Origin: Pseudomicrostroma phylloplanum
Taxonomy: Eukaryota > Basidiomycota > Exobasidiomycetes > Microstromatales
Length of the DNA: 64,000 bases
Assembly: GCA_039545275.1 (NCBI GenBank)
Contig: BCHS01000002.1
Span: 496,001 to 560,000 of the forward strand
Reading direction: 5' to 3'
This document shows, in pieces, positions 52,010 through 63,841 of this stretch. Each line of letters starts with the position of its first letter. Within the stretch, counting starts at the first letter, position 1. The position numbers and the translations under genes were made by a program. The notes below the pieces were generated by a model that was not told the DNA's origin, made no database searches, and was given only the letters and a program-made list of their open reading frames with translations.

Positions 52010-52321
52010 CTTGGTATCGGTCAACTAGAGCGGAAAGGGGCTCCACCGTGAGCGGACAATGTGGAGAAGGCCGAGCGTGACTGAGAGTCGAGTCGAGGGT
52101 CGTCTGCCTGGCGATTCTCGGCACCGCGAAAGGCTGAGACGCGTCCAAGTAATTAACGCGCTCCAGGCGCCGAGTCGAGGCGAGGCGGGACGCCAAACGC
52201 CAGAAGTGGTGAAGCGCTCGCGCTGCTACTTTCCAGTCTCGTCCTTGTCCACCTCGCCATCTCCCCCCTCCTCTCCGCAATACCCCTCCGCCTCAATCCT
52301 CCACCGAGAACGAGATCAACC
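52010..52321 (+). promoter_or_regulatory. MCM4 upstream region with MCB- and SCB-like elements
   Basis: ACGCGT, an exact MCB core, is at 52139-52144. CGCGAAA, matching the SCB-type core, lies at 52125-52131. AACGCG is at 52155-52160. These elements cluster about 160-200 bases before the MCM4 ATG, as expected for a G1/S gene. The promoter is shared with the pyroglutamyl peptidase gene on the other strand. Confidence 0.5.
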
Positions 52322-55300
52322 ATGTCGAGCCCAGCCCCCTCGCAGGACCCTCGCACACCGGCTCACGATGCAGACGATGTCTCCATGGGCGCCCCTGCTG
52401 CCACACCCGCTTCCACTCGCACACCCATGATGCCTACCACTTCTTCCCCAGCTTTGCACTTCCCCTCTAGCAGCAGTCCCGCCAAGAGCATTGCCTCGTC
52501 TAACGGGACTGCCAGGAGGCAGCAGCTTAGGTCTGAAGGGACCAGAGGTGAGTAAGCGACGGAAGCACTGAAATTGAAAAGTACCCGTAGCATCTTGCTC
52601 ACACGATCTTCTGTTGTTGTTGCGCTCTATCAGGCGGGGACTCGCCCCTATACTTTCCTNCCNCCTCTTCGCCCTCGGTGCGAGCCACTCCCCGCAATGC
52701 CCGACCTGGCCAGCCTCGCAGTGCCATGAGCGGACGAGGTATGCCTAGCAGCTCTCTTCGATCGGGAGGGCTTAACGATGAGCCTCTCTTCTTTCCCAGG
52801 TGAGTCTCGAGTGTATGAAAAGAAATCAACCGATGCCCTGTATTGATCAGGTATCTGTGCTCCCCACTCGTTCTCCCAACAGCTCCCAACAGTCTACCCC
52901 TCGAGCCCGTCGCGGTGAGATCCATTCTGCTGGTCTGCTAGCGTCCCCATCGGTCATGCGTCGTCAACGAGCTACTGGCCACTCCGCTAGCGACCCTCTG
53001 GGCAGCCAAGATGCTCGTCCTCTCCGCAGCGACTACTCCTTGTCCCAAAATGCCGACGGCACCGATAACATGGGGCCAGCAGACGCCGAGCAGAAGGTCA
53101 TCTGGGGAACAGCAGTGTCCGTTGGCGAGACGATGTCGATGTTCCGTAGCTTCCTGCGCACATTCCGACTCAAGTACCGATGGGCATATCAGAAGCAGCA
53201 CAACCCACAAATCCCTCCCAAGCCTCGCAGTGGAGCAGATGCAGAGTTCCTCCTCTACGAGGCCTACCTCAGGAGGATGCGACAGACTGATCAGACCTCC
53301 CTCAACCTGCGATCGGCTGATCTGGCTGCATTCCCTCCTACTCGCAAGCTCGCCCACTTCCTCGTCAAATACCCAAACGAAGTCATCCCTATTATGGATC
53401 AGGTGCTCAAGGAAGAGATGCTCGAAATGGCCTACGATGACGCCAAGGACGGCAAAGAAGGCATGGAGGGCGATGTCGGTCAACAAGAGATTGAGATCAT
53501 GGAGGGTCGAATGTACAAGGTCCGAGCTTTCGGCCTCGACAGCATCAACATGCGAAACCTCAACCCTGGTGATATCGACAAGCTCGTCACCGTGCGCGGT
53601 CTTGTCATCCGTGCCACTCCGATCATCCCAGACATGAAGCAGGCCTTCTTCCGATGCTTGGCCTGCAACCACACGCTGCAGGTCGAGCTTGATCGAGGAA
53701 AGATTGCAGAGCCCGATCGCTGCCCACGAGACACCTGCAACCAGATTGGAACGATTTCGATCATTCACAACCGCTGTGAATTTGCAGACAGGCAGGTGGT
53801 GCGTCTCCAGGAGACGCCCGATGCTGTGCCCGATGGCCAGACACCTCACAGTGTCACCCTTTGCGTGTACGATGAGCTGGTCGACCTCTGCAAGCCCGGA
53901 GACCGAGTCGAAGTGACAGGTATCTTCCGCTCGCAGCCTGTCCGGGTCAACCCTCGAGCACGTACGCAAAAGAGTCTCTACAAGACCTTTGTCGATGTCG
54001 TGCACGTCAAGCGGGGCAACACTCGCCGTCTAGGCGTCGATCTCAGTACCCGGGAAGAGTCCGAGGCTGCCGCACAGCGTGGTGCACAGGCCCTCGGTGT
54101 CGGTGGAGAAGATGAGGACGAGGACGTCGACATTCGAGCTGGGGTAGGTGCTGCTGCTGCAGAGGGCAGTGCGCCCCCCAACGAGGACCTGGTCGAGAAG
54201 CTCAAGGAGATTGCCGACCGGCCAGATGCCTACGAGTTGCTGGCCCGCTCTCTCGCTCCTAGCATCTACGAAATGGAAGACGTCAAGAAGGGTATCCTGC
54301 TCCAGCTCTTCGGCGGTACCAACAAGACCATCTCCACTGGTGGTGGTGGCGGAGGACCTCGATACCGTGGTGACATCAATGTGCTCATGGTCGGTGACCC
54401 TGGTACGTCCAAGTCACAGATTCTGCAATACGTTCACAAGATTGCCCCGCGAGGAGTGTACGCCAGCGGAAAAGGATCAAGTGCCGTCGGTCTGACCGCC
54501 TACGTCACGCGTGACCCGGACACTAAGCAGCTCGTCCTTGAGAGTGGTGCACTTGTCCTCTCCGATGGAGGAGTGTGCTGTATCGACGAGTTTGACAAGA
54601 TGTCCGACGCGACCCGCAGTGTGCTGCACGAAGTCATGGAACAGCAGACCGTCTCCATTGCCAAGGCCGGTATCATCACCACCCTCAATGCCAGGACGTC
54701 TGTGCTGGCCGCCGCCAACCCGGTAGGCTCCAAGTACAATGTCCGCCTGCCCATTACCAAGAACATCGACCTCCCACCTACGCTCATCTCTCGATTCGAT
54801 CTTGTCTACCTCGTCCTGGACAAGGTCGACGAGGCCTCTGACCGTCGTCTGGCTCGCCACCTGGTCGGTCTCTACTTGGAGGACACGCCCGCCCATGCGG
54901 CGAGCAAGAGCGATCTAGTCCCCATCGAGACGCTCACCGCGTACATTTCCTACGCGCGCAATCAGATTCACCCCGTCCTGACCGAAGAGGCCGGCGAGGC
55001 CCTGGCCAAGCGCTACGTCGAGCTGCGTAAAGTGGGCGAGGACCCTCGCTCCTCGGAGCGCAGGATCACCGCCACTACTCGTCAGCTGGAGAGCATGATC
55101 CGACTGTCCGAGGCGCACGCACGTATGCGCTTCTCCCTTCACGTCGAAGCAGACGATGTAGAGGAGGCTTTCCGCCTGATCAAGGAGGCCGCCAAGAGCT
55201 CTGCCACTGACCCCACTACGGGCCTTATTGATTTGGACCTAATCAACACCGGACGCGGCATGGCACAGCGCAAGCTCGCCTCGGACCTCAAGCGTGAGGT

Positions 55301-55502
55301 ACTGGCCCTGCTGGATACGCTGGGCGGACCGCAGCTCAAGAGCGTCAGGTATGCCGAAGTGGCCAGGCTACTCAATGAGCAGAGCACGGTGCCCGTCGAT
55401 GCGACGGAGCTCTATGAGCTTGTCAAGACGCTGGAGAGCGAAGGACTGGTCAAGATGGTTGGCGAGAGGGATAGGAGGACCCTCAGGAGGATTCAAGGCT
55501 GA
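52322..55502 (+). CDS. MCM4: DNA replication licensing factor Mcm4 (Cdc54)
   Basis: Three exons (52322-52547, 52634-52799, 52883-55502) give 1003 residues. The N-terminus is Ser/Thr/Pro-rich with many SP/TP sites for CDK and DDK regulation, as usual in Mcm4. The MCM N-terminal domain includes a zinc motif, CLACNHTLQVELDRG then CPRDTCNQ (C-x2-C, C-x4-C). The AAA+ core has Walker A GDPGTSKSQ, Walker B CCIDEFDKM, and arginine-finger region ISRFDLVYLVLD. The C-terminal winged helix is at FRLIKEAAK and beyond. It is part of the Mcm2-7 replicative helicase. Two undetermined bases (52660, 52663) fall in exon 2 and leave two unknown residues. MCB/SCB-like elements lie upstream. Confidence 0.97.
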
Positions 55503-55927
55503 GCGAAAGAATATCGTGCGTTTTGTTGATTTGATCCAGCTGTGTCTTTGTCGCGTGTTACTGGCTCTGCTTCTGTTACCTTGTATCGCTTCGTATGTTC
55601 TCTATCACCGAACGAAATACCACAAACCTTATGCCGATCCACCGTGTGCTGTGCCAACCGACGCAAGACGCATTACGTATCAAGATATGAATGGATGGGT
55701 ATGGGATTAGCGCGCGATGACTATTGGGCGAAATGAACGAAGCACACGAGGGTAAAAGTTGGATGGACCACAAAGGGAGGGGTACTGAGGGACCGACATT
55801 CGTGGGTGTCTAGGGCCAATGGGCCTGGTATACTTGTCCGTCTATCTTGTCTATGCGAGTGCCGCTTGAGATGCTCTGTTGTTTGCTGATGATGGGGATG
55901 ATGATGTTGATGTCGATGTGAGAGCGA
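55503..55927. other. Intergenic region between convergent MCM4 and NAPE-PLD-like gene
   Basis: The 425 bases contain no supported gene; a GATGAT-type short repeat lies near 55887-55918. Confidence 0.35.
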
Positions 55928-58538
55928 TCACATCTTGACCCAGACTGTCTCTCCTTGATGGGAAACCTGAAGTGAAGGCGAAAAGGAAAGGGCGATGTAG
56001 ATCGGGTGAGCATGTGATTGATGGGGTAAAGCAAGGTCTCTCTAGAAGGCGTCGGCCCACATCTGCACCCTCAACATCGTGACTCACCAAGAATTTGCCC
56101 TGGCCGTCCTTTCCACAAGCCTCGCCCGTGAGTTTGCTGACCTTGCCTTCTTCCACGATCGGGACCCTGCCCTCCCTGGTCCTGGCAAAGGCGACATTGT
56201 GTCGTAGGCAAGCCTCACGCAGGCTTCGCACATCGCTCCGAGTCTGCGTCTCGTTTCGTACAAACGTGCCGAAGTGGATTGCCAGTGCGAGTGGATTGCG
56301 ACCGTCATTGGCGCGCTTCTGACCATGAGCATCGCTGGCGTCTGCACCACCGCCGGATGTCTCGCTCTTCTCCTGCCCACTTTCGCTCGTCTTCTGACGA
56401 GAAGAGGAGCCACCTCCGGAGGAAGGAGCAGGGAATCCCGTCATGATCTCGAGCATCTGCACTGCGTCTTCAGCGTCCATATGGATCGAGCTAGTGAGGG
56501 ACTCGCTGATTCTGGGGAAGGGTGAGTAGCGTCTAGGGAAAGGGTCCTTCGAGCGTAGGTAAGAGAGGGAAGACCCGATCGAGATGGGCAGGAGGAAGAG
56601 GTCGGGGGTGCCGTACCTCTTTGCAATCTCCTCGAATGCAGGACATACCGGCGACTTGCGATTCGTCACCTTCTCGCCGTGGCGACGGAGACCTGTGTCG
56701 CCAGCTTGAAAGACGCGCCAGCGTCTTTGATGAAGTCCGGCAGCATTCATATAGTTCGCTTCGGGACCAGGAGGTTTGCCCTCAGAACCGGCAGCCTTCT
56801 TGACTTGCTCTTCGATTGCCGTAGCTGGTGCAATCTGCTCCACAACCCAAGAACACCACAAAGTCGAGTCTTTCCCACCCGGTGCACGTCCACTACCGTG
56901 TTGAGCTGGCGTACAGATGATGCGTAGTGCTCCACGGGAAGCCGCACTCGAGGCGGGCGGTTGGGAAGCCTTGGCGAACTTCGGCTTGTGTTGAGGTCCG
57001 GAGGCAGTCAGGTAGGCCTCGTCCCACCAGTCCAATTCAGAGACCTGAGAGCCCTTGAACCCGACGGAGTTGCAGAGCCAGTCCTTGTTGCCCAGAGCAG
57101 CAAAGACATGGACTGCCTGGCCTCTCTGACGGTAGACGCGACGGAGTGAGTCAACATCGGAGTGGTCGTAGTGATCGTGCGACAGCAAAATGACATCGAT
57201 CGGCGGAAGGTCCTCCACTTGACAGGGCACATCGGTGAAGCGAACAGGCCCCACAGTCTGAGAGGGCGAGCAGCGCTTGGAGAAAACTGGGTCGAAGAGG
57301 ATGTTCATCGATCGATCTCTGACGTTGTCTACGCGGCTGAGGGAGTCCTGTGAGGTAGCGCGCTCTTCGTTCTTTTGCTGAGTGTGGTCATTGCTCGAGG
57401 AAGCACTCGAGGAGGCCGGCGTCTTCTTGCTTTTCTGAGCTTTCGGGGTCAGGACCTGGCTTGGATCACCGTCTTGCTCTAAAGCGCTGCCGGGAATTTG
57501 CCCAAGGACCTCTCTAGCCTTCTTCTCCTCGACCGGAGAGGATACTACACCACCGGTCTGCTGACCAGCAGCCTGCTCGACGTTCTCGTCACCAATGGTG
57601 GCCGGGTCGGCCAGAGGAGGCAGCTGAAGTAAAGTGGTGGCATGCCCCAGCCAGGTAACCCTGGCATGATCGGCGCGGTGGTCGGATGCCGGGTCCTCCC
57701 ACTCATTGCGATCGCCCGTCCTCCCAGAATCTCTCGTCCTCTCCCGCACCTTGTCCTCCTGCGTTAGCGATCCCTCCGACGTCTTACGGCGATCATCTTG
57801 TGACCACCCCCAATTGGGTGGAATGACTTCTACATCTGCCCAGTCCTTCCCCGTCTCAGCCTCAAGCTTCATGAAGGCTTCCTCTGTCCCCTCTGCTTTT
57901 CTTCCCTGGCCACGCTTCTTCGGCTCTTGCCCTTCGTCGTGATCTGCCGGCAGCCCCCACTTAAGGCCTTTCCAGACACCAGCTAGCGTAGGAGGCCTGA
58001 AAGAGTCCCATGGGTTCTGGTAAGTCAGAAGAGGGAGGTTTGTCGGAGAGGACTCCTGAGCAGCAGCGGATTGGACGAATCCTTTGCCGCTGACACTCTT
58101 ACGATAAGCCGCTGGAACGGCATTGGTGGACTTGAGGGCGTCTGCTGCGCGGAGTGCCTTTGCCTTTGCCATGCGCCTCTTGCGGTGCTTGGCATTCCCT
58201 TGCGACCGGACAGCGCGATTGGCTACGGATACCAGAGTGGGTACATGATGGCTGGGTAGGTCCTTTGCATCGAAATTGGGGTCGTGAGCGTCTGCCATAG
58301 GTGTTTTTGACCGCACGACGAGGGTGACGTTGAATGCGGACGTGATCTTGGCGATGTCGTCTCCCTTGCCCGGGCGGGACGCGGTGGATGTACGGCGCTT
58401 AGCCGAGGAGCTGGATCGCCGGACATTGTGTTCTGTAGCTTCTTTCAGGCGTTGCACACGCGGATTGACTGCCTTGTCGCTGCTGTAGTCCTCTGGCTCT
58501 CCCGAGAGATGACGGAGGTGACGAAGGAGAAGGACCAT
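55928..58538 (-). CDS. NAPE-PLD-like metallo-beta-lactamase-fold phospholipase
   Basis: Two exons (56088-58538, 55928-55966) give 829 residues. The final exon encodes only 12 residues and completes KFLVSHQGETVWVKM. The start is ATG at 58538 (MVLLLRHLRHLSGEP); the earlier codon in frame is TTG. The zinc-binding motif LSHDHYDHSDVDSLRRVY is the family's HxHxDH. Further blocks are FRPPTLAGVWKGLKWGLP, RVTWLGHATTLLQL, ILFDPVFSKRCSPSQ, TPAQHGSGRAPGGK, FQAGDTG and LALAIHFGTFV. The enzyme class hydrolyses N-acyl-phosphatidylethanolamine. Acidic and Ser/Gly-rich inserts of about 200 residues lengthen it beyond the usual 350-450. Four basic N-terminal clusters precede the core, possibly for membrane or nuclear targeting. 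Confidence 0.85.
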
Positions 58539-59053
58539 TGGATGCAAGGCTGGTTGGTGCGGCTAGAGTTTAGGGGAGCCTGCATCAGCTCGTACGGGTA
58601 TAGGTGGTGTGCAAGGATGGAACGGAAAGAAGGAGGGTGGGCAGATGAGATGGGGACGGGGAATGCAAGGCAGTCTGTCCCTTCACGTCACGATTGCGTT
58701 GACTGATGGCCGCCCGCTGAGTCTGTCTCAGTGGCCTTGCGCCTGTATCGTGTGCCATTGTCATCGGGATGCGCGTCCTCGCCTCGCCAAGCAAAGGACA
58801 GTCAAGAACCCAGAGACGGGCCAAAAGCAGAGTCAAGTCCGACGCATGTTCCGACGGGCATAGGCAAAAAAGCAAGTAGCAAAGAGCAAAGATCGGTTCG
58901 GACCAAGGGGTCCGCTTCCCCGCCCGCCCGCAGATTCAGGGTCGCCGGGCAGGCTTCAGCCAGTCGTCCTTGCATCGTTTAGCGTGCACTTGCATCTTTG
59001 CCTCGCTTCCACCACTAGTTTCTATTTTGACCCGTATCCATGAGCCCTCGACA
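58539..59053. promoter_or_regulatory. Divergent promoter region of NAPE-PLD-like and PPTase genes
   Basis: The 515 bases hold overlapping frames without domain signal. No named element was recognised. Confidence 0.3.
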
Positions 59054-60762
59054 ATGACGCCACCTCCAAGACCGCTCCTCTCGCCAGAAGAATTGGCCGC
59101 TCACGTCGACACATGCCACCAGGTCTTCCAGATATGGAGCGGTGATGGGGAGCTCATCATCGCAAAGGAAGATGAGCAGGCGATTCAGCAGGTGAATGTC
59201 GCTTGCCGTTGCCACCCTGTCACTCTTTACTTACAAGTCCTCCATTGATTGACCATGCTCACGCGCAGCTGGTGAAATACCTCTCCCTACCTGTGAAGAC
59301 ATTGGGCTCACCGGAGTCGGTCCAAGTGCGAGACTCTCTCCCAACAGCGATCTCCTTCACTCTCCCGATCAGTCCCTTTGCGGGAGAGATTCTCCCCTCT
59401 TCCGCCGAAGCAGAGTCGCGCATCCTTCACCTGGCCGTCAAGCTACCACTTCGCAAAGGCACTGCGCCTTCGGATTCACATCTGTCTCTCTCCCTCCAGA
59501 GGCCTTCCTGGCTCTCTCCCGCTGAGGTGGAGAGGCTTGAAGAGGCTGCGGGACTAGATCTCTCCACGGAGAGCCATGACGGGGCAGCGAGAATCATGGA
59601 CACAGTGGAAGCTCTGTCTGAGGCAGCGCTTGACTTGCAAATAGGTGGCAGCTCCGGGGCAGGCCTGTCTTCAGCTCGATTGGGAGAGTACGAAGCGGCC
59701 GAGTCAAGTCCAACGTCTTCCACGTCTGCATCATCAACACAGATCTGGGCCGTGGACATTTCTTCCTGGCCAACGTCTCGCTCCTCAGTGACTGCTCTAC
59801 AACCACTTGTCGAGCGCCTCTTTGCTCATGAAGACAACGAGAGTGGAACGAAGGGCGAGAAGCAAAATGTAGCGAAGGTGATGCGGTACATGCGCGAGGT
59901 TGATCGAACCCGTGCGCTGGCTGCTTTACTACTGCCCAGAGTCATGTTGCTCGAGCGCGCAAAACAGCGAGGAGACGAAGTTAGGTGGGACGAGCTGTCT
60001 TTCGGAAGGACCAAGGAGGGACGGCCACATCTGTTCTTCCCACCTGACATAGCCTGCGTCTTGGACTACAATGTCACTCACGATTCCGACTGGGTTGCTA
60101 TGGCATCTCACTTCTCCTGCTCTCCAGCCGAGAAGGTGAGAGTAGGCATTGACGTCATGTCGATTAATCTTCCTCACTACGAGGAGTCGGCGAGCACTTT
60201 CCTCGAGACGATGGCAGGGACGACTACCAAGGCAGAGTCAAAGTGGGTACAAGAGGCTATCCAGTCCGGCCAAGGAGAGGAAGGGCTCAGGAGACTCTAC
60301 GACCTTTGGACGCACAAGGAGGCTTTCACTAAAAGTATTGGTCTGGGCATGGGCTTCGACTTTGCCCGGGTGGAAATGGCTCTGTGGGAGTGCGAAGGCG
60401 CGCGAGAGGAGCGGCGTAGCACCAGTCAGGGATCGGTGCTGAAGTTGGATGGACAGGCAACAGGAGGCTACACCTTCAGAGAGATCACATTGCCTCCTGG
60501 AGGAGGTTCAGGTAGCGAGCAGAAGGGCGCTTCATCGCAATTGGTCGTGTGCGAGGGACCACACAAGAGCGATGGAGTTGGCAAGACAGATCTTCAGCGC
60601 CTTGCCCAAACGGCTGCTCCTGCGGCAGCGTCTCAAGACACTTCGCCACAAGTTTCGCCTGCCCAATCCCACGCGGAGGCGCAGGCCGAAGGCTTCTTGA
60701 GGCTCTGGAAGATGGAAGATCTAGTAGCGGCGGCGGAGAAGCTGATAGAGGATAACAACTAG
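59054..60762 (+). CDS. Phosphopantetheinyl transferase (Sfp/AASDHPPT type)
   Basis: Two exons (59054-59191, 59269-60762) joined QQ|LVKYLSL give 543 residues. VGIDVMSINLPHYEE carries the Mg-binding Asp in the GID motif. LWTHKEAFTKSIGLGMGFDF is the second signature (W..KEA..K..G.G). An upstream block, FGRTKEGRPHLFFPPDIACV, then LDYNVTHDSDWVAMA, supplies the N-terminal pseudo-domain. It should transfer the phosphopantetheine arm of CoA to carrier proteins, for example alpha-aminoadipate reductase in lysine synthesis or polyketide and peptide synthases. The C-terminal tail and several inserts are longer than in typical Sfp-type enzymes. The ATG at 59054 lies in a good context. Confidence 0.9.
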
Positions 60763-61783
60763 CATACTGGCGACTTGGTTCGCATGGCCCGCATCATTGT
60801 ACTTCAGACATCATAATACATCATACACGTAAATCCTCGAAGCTTAAAATGGTATCGCGGTCTTCGGCCAGGAATGTCGGGAGGATAGATGCCGAGATTT
60901 CGCGCTGTGTGTGCGTAAGTGTGTGTGTGTCAGTGTGTGGGAAGAACACGACAAAGGAGAAAAGATCGCCGGGTGCTGTGTAGATGCAATTAGTCGCCGT
61001 TGGAAAAGGTGTCATGCAGCGTCGGGATGGAATGCCTTGGCAAAGGGCCCAACATCGAGCCTGTGTGCCAGACAGGAGGAGCGTGCAAGGGGGAGCTAGC
61101 GCAGCTTCTACGATGCCCTTCTTTTACAAGTTCATGCTATCACACAGGTACAGAGCAAGTGGCCATCGCAGGTATCGTAGCCTGGCCTGCAAGTAGGATG
61201 AATACCAATGGATGCGATGCGATGCAAAACCCCTTGTGTGTGGCGTCGAGAGTAATTCTCCTAAGTGGTCTGGCTGGCTGCTGGCTGCTGGCTGGGGCTG
61301 AGGCTGCTGATATCGTGCTGTGTCTGCCTGCCTGCCTGCTTGCCTGTCTGCCAGCCCTCGGAGTCGAGCCGAGGGTCAGGAGCTTTACCCGCGCCCGAGG
61401 CAGCAGCGACTTGGCTTGGCACGTGGCTCTAAAGCCCATCCATGGCTCAGCCACCGCCCGCCCGCCTGCACCAAATTCTCGACCGGCGACTACAACACAC
61501 GCACGCCTTCACGTTGACTGACTGACTGACTGACTGGCCTTTACCCTCCGTCGCCCATTGTTCCCTTTTCTGGTCAAACACAACCGTTCATCACCTCGCC
61601 CTACCTTCTTCGCCATCATCTTGCCCTCCTCGCCCTCCTCGATACCAACCTTCTTCGACGGCATATATACCTACTTCGCACAGCTTTCGGCGATTTGCTG
61701 AGGATCTCCTGGCTTGTTCTCACCTCAGACTCACCACCGCCCTATCTGCAAGCGCCTCAGCACAACCCCTCTCTCTTCTTCCA
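60763..61783. other. Intergenic region with simple repeats and a TATA-like element
   Basis: The 1021 bases contain no convincing gene; several open frames overlap. Simple repeats include GT-rich at 60916-60938, CTGG/CTGC-type near 61269-61340, and (TGAC)5 at 61515-61536. ATATATA at 61663-61669 lies about 115 bases before the next ATG and could be its TATA box. Confidence 0.35.
61515..61536. repeat. Tetranucleotide microsatellite (TGAC)5
   Basis: The tetranucleotide TGAC is repeated five times, followed by TG. It is seen directly and has no known function here. Confidence 0.85.
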
Positions 61784-63841
61784 ATGGAGAGGCAGGGGAC
61801 CCACGTCTATTCTTTGAAGTCTGCACTACGACCCAGCATCAGCAACCCTGGAAGCTCAAACCTCGTCCAGTCTTATACCCCGGCAGACCATGCCAACCAC
61901 TCTGGTCGACCGATCAGGCCCATTCTGGTGACCAGTGCAAGTGCAGGAGGCTCAGCAACACAATCACGTGCCTTGGCAGAGACCAGCAATCGCAACAGTG
62001 CCAATGCCAGTGACAGTGGGTCGTCGTCCAAACCTCCTGCGTCACTCTTCAAGCCGATTTCGGAGCGAAAGTACAATGTCAACCACTGGGCCATTGTGTC
62101 TCTCAAGAGGTCATCCACCGGCTTGCACTCCGTACCCTCGACACCTACCACTCAATCCCCTCCGCGCTCGCCTCAAGCCGGCGGCGCTTCGAGCCCTTTT
62201 CTCATTGCCACGTTGCTCCATCTGCCCACGAAAATCCTCTATGCTTGGCCAATCGCTTTGCAGGGTGCCTCCAGTGGGCGATGTATCGTCACTCAGCCAC
62301 CTTCTCCACCGCCGAGCGCCGACACGTACAATCCGGATGCCGTCCTATCCGAGAGCATCAAGGTGCTGGCAGATGTCATCCAGGCCTGGATCAAGACAGG
62401 ACCTATGAGGGAATCGTTACGGAGAAAGGAGAGTCGGAGAGAAAAGGGTACGCGCAAGCTGGGAGAGAACCAGCAAGACGCCATCTGGCTCAACGATGGA
62501 CTGGGTCTCGCCCAACTCAACGAGACCGATCGAGCTTTCGCCATGGAGAGGATCTGGATGGGAGAAGGCGAGACCGTGAAGCCTGCTGCCTTGCCTCAAG
62601 ATTCACCTTCGTCTGAACCCCCCCGAAGCCCTGCGGGACCGGCCACTTGGCCCTCTCCTGTTGCCTCAGCCTCACGCTCGCCCGTCACGTCTCCATCTCT
62701 CAGCAACCGTTCCTCTTACGTGCTACCTCCACCGCAGCCGAGCTTCATGGCTTCAGCCCATTCCAAGGGAAAGGAGTCGATCTCATCAGGCTACAACAGC
62801 GGAGGCGAGGGCTCAGTCACCACTCCCTCTTCCATCGGCTCGCCCGTCCGCCCTGCTACCCCTCGAATCGAAATCTCTGGCCCTGAAGATACTGCGTTGA
62901 CGCTGGGAGGAGCAGTGCTTGCCTTGTCATCGAGGGCCGATAGCCCACCAGAGAAGCGTCGAGTCCTTTACAGCGGTAGCGAGGCTGGCCAACAACGGGA
63001 CGCCGTCGACGAGTTGAGCGAGTGGATGGCTACCACGGCCCTCTCGGACAGCGCTCGTTCCTCGAGGGCGTCATCTTCAGCCGGACAGACCAGCCCCAAC
63101 ATCAACTCTCGCTCTGGCTCTGGCCAAGCAGATCTGCCTGCATCGAAAGGCCAGCGAAAGTCCGTCACCTTCTCACAGCCTCAGAGCAGCTCAGGTGCTG
63201 CACCCCAATCAGGCTATCGTCCCCCTTTCGCACCCTATACCCAACTCACGCCCGGAGAGGAAGATGAGCCAGAGGAGATTATCCTCAGCGAGGGGGATGC
63301 GAGCGCTCCGTCTGCTGCTGGGTCTCACCGAGAAGGTCGCCCGGCTGCTAATCGCACTTCTTTCCCTCCAGACGGAGCTTACTCGTCGGCCACCACGTCC
63401 TCATCGTCGTCGCCAACTGCCCGCAGAAGCACAAGCAGCCACAATGCCAGCAGTCTGTCGTCTTCTCACCATCAGCGAGGGCAGAGTGAAGGTCACAAGG
63501 TCAACTCCGATCCATCCTCGCAGCATACAGGCTTCGTGGGTCCCAACAGCAACTTTGGTCGAAACGCTCCATCTGGACGCATCATGTTGACTCCAGCTTC
63601 GTCATCGGTGTCTAGCTTGAATCCGAGCTTCTCCACCCACTCTCGAGGTGCTTCGAAGCTCAGTCACGAGATCCCGAGAAGCGAGCTGCACGATGCTGTA
63701 GGTGGAGCCGATGGAGCTTCGCGCAAGCAGGGAGGCTCCAGTGGCGGGAAGCTGAGCCCTGCACAGAGTTTTGCAGACTTGAAGACGGCGCTCAAGGTCG
63801 GCTTCCGTGGGTCGAAGAAGAAGGCACCTGCCTTGACGTGA
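61784..63841 (+). CDS. Serine-rich uncharacterised protein
   Basis: This is a single-exon gene of 685 residues. I do not recognise it. Three short conserved-looking segments stand out: ISERKYNVNHWAIVSLKRS (about residues 91-109), FLIATLLHLPTKILYAWPIA, and a helical charged block around LGENQQDAIWLNDGLGLAQL followed by NETDRAFAMERIWMGEGE. The remainder is Ser/Pro/Ala-rich and likely disordered, with many SP sites. There are no transmembrane segments or catalytic motifs. It could be a regulatory adaptor, but the sequence does not prove it. A TATA-like element lies upstream. Confidence 0.65.
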   Translation: MERQGTHVYSLKSALRPSISNPGSSNLVQSYTPADHANHSGRPIRPILVTSASAGGSATQSRALAETSNRNSANASDSGSSSKPPASLFKPISERKYNVNHWAIVSLKRSSTGLHSVPSTPTTQSPPRSPQAGGASSPFLIATLLHLPTKILYAWPIALQGASSGRCIVTQPPSPPPSADTYNPDAVLSESIKVLADVIQAWIKTGPMRESLRRKESRREKGTRKLGENQQDAIWLNDGLGLAQLNETDRAFAMERIWMGEGETVKPAALPQDSPSSEPPRSPAGPATWPSPVASASRSPVTSPSLSNRSSYVLPPPQPSFMASAHSKGKESISSGYNSGGEGSVTTPSSIGSPVRPATPRIEISGPEDTALTLGGAVLALSSRADSPPEKRRVLYSGSEAGQQRDAVDELSEWMATTALSDSARSSRASSSAGQTSPNINSRSGSGQADLPASKGQRKSVTFSQPQSSSGAAPQSGYRPPFAPYTQLTPGEEDEPEEIILSEGDASAPSAAGSHREGRPAANRTSFPPDGAYSSATTSSSSSPTARRSTSSHNASSLSSSHHQRGQSEGHKVNSDPSSQHTGFVGPNSNFGRNAPSGRIMLTPASSSVSSLNPSFSTHSRGASKLSHEIPRSELHDAVGGADGASRKQGGSSGGKLSPAQSFADLKTALKVGFRGSKKKAPALT

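Noticed and set aside
60763..61783. Small genes in the 1 kb gap before the serine-rich gene
   Set aside because: Frames overlap on both strands, contain microsatellites and lack recognisable domains.
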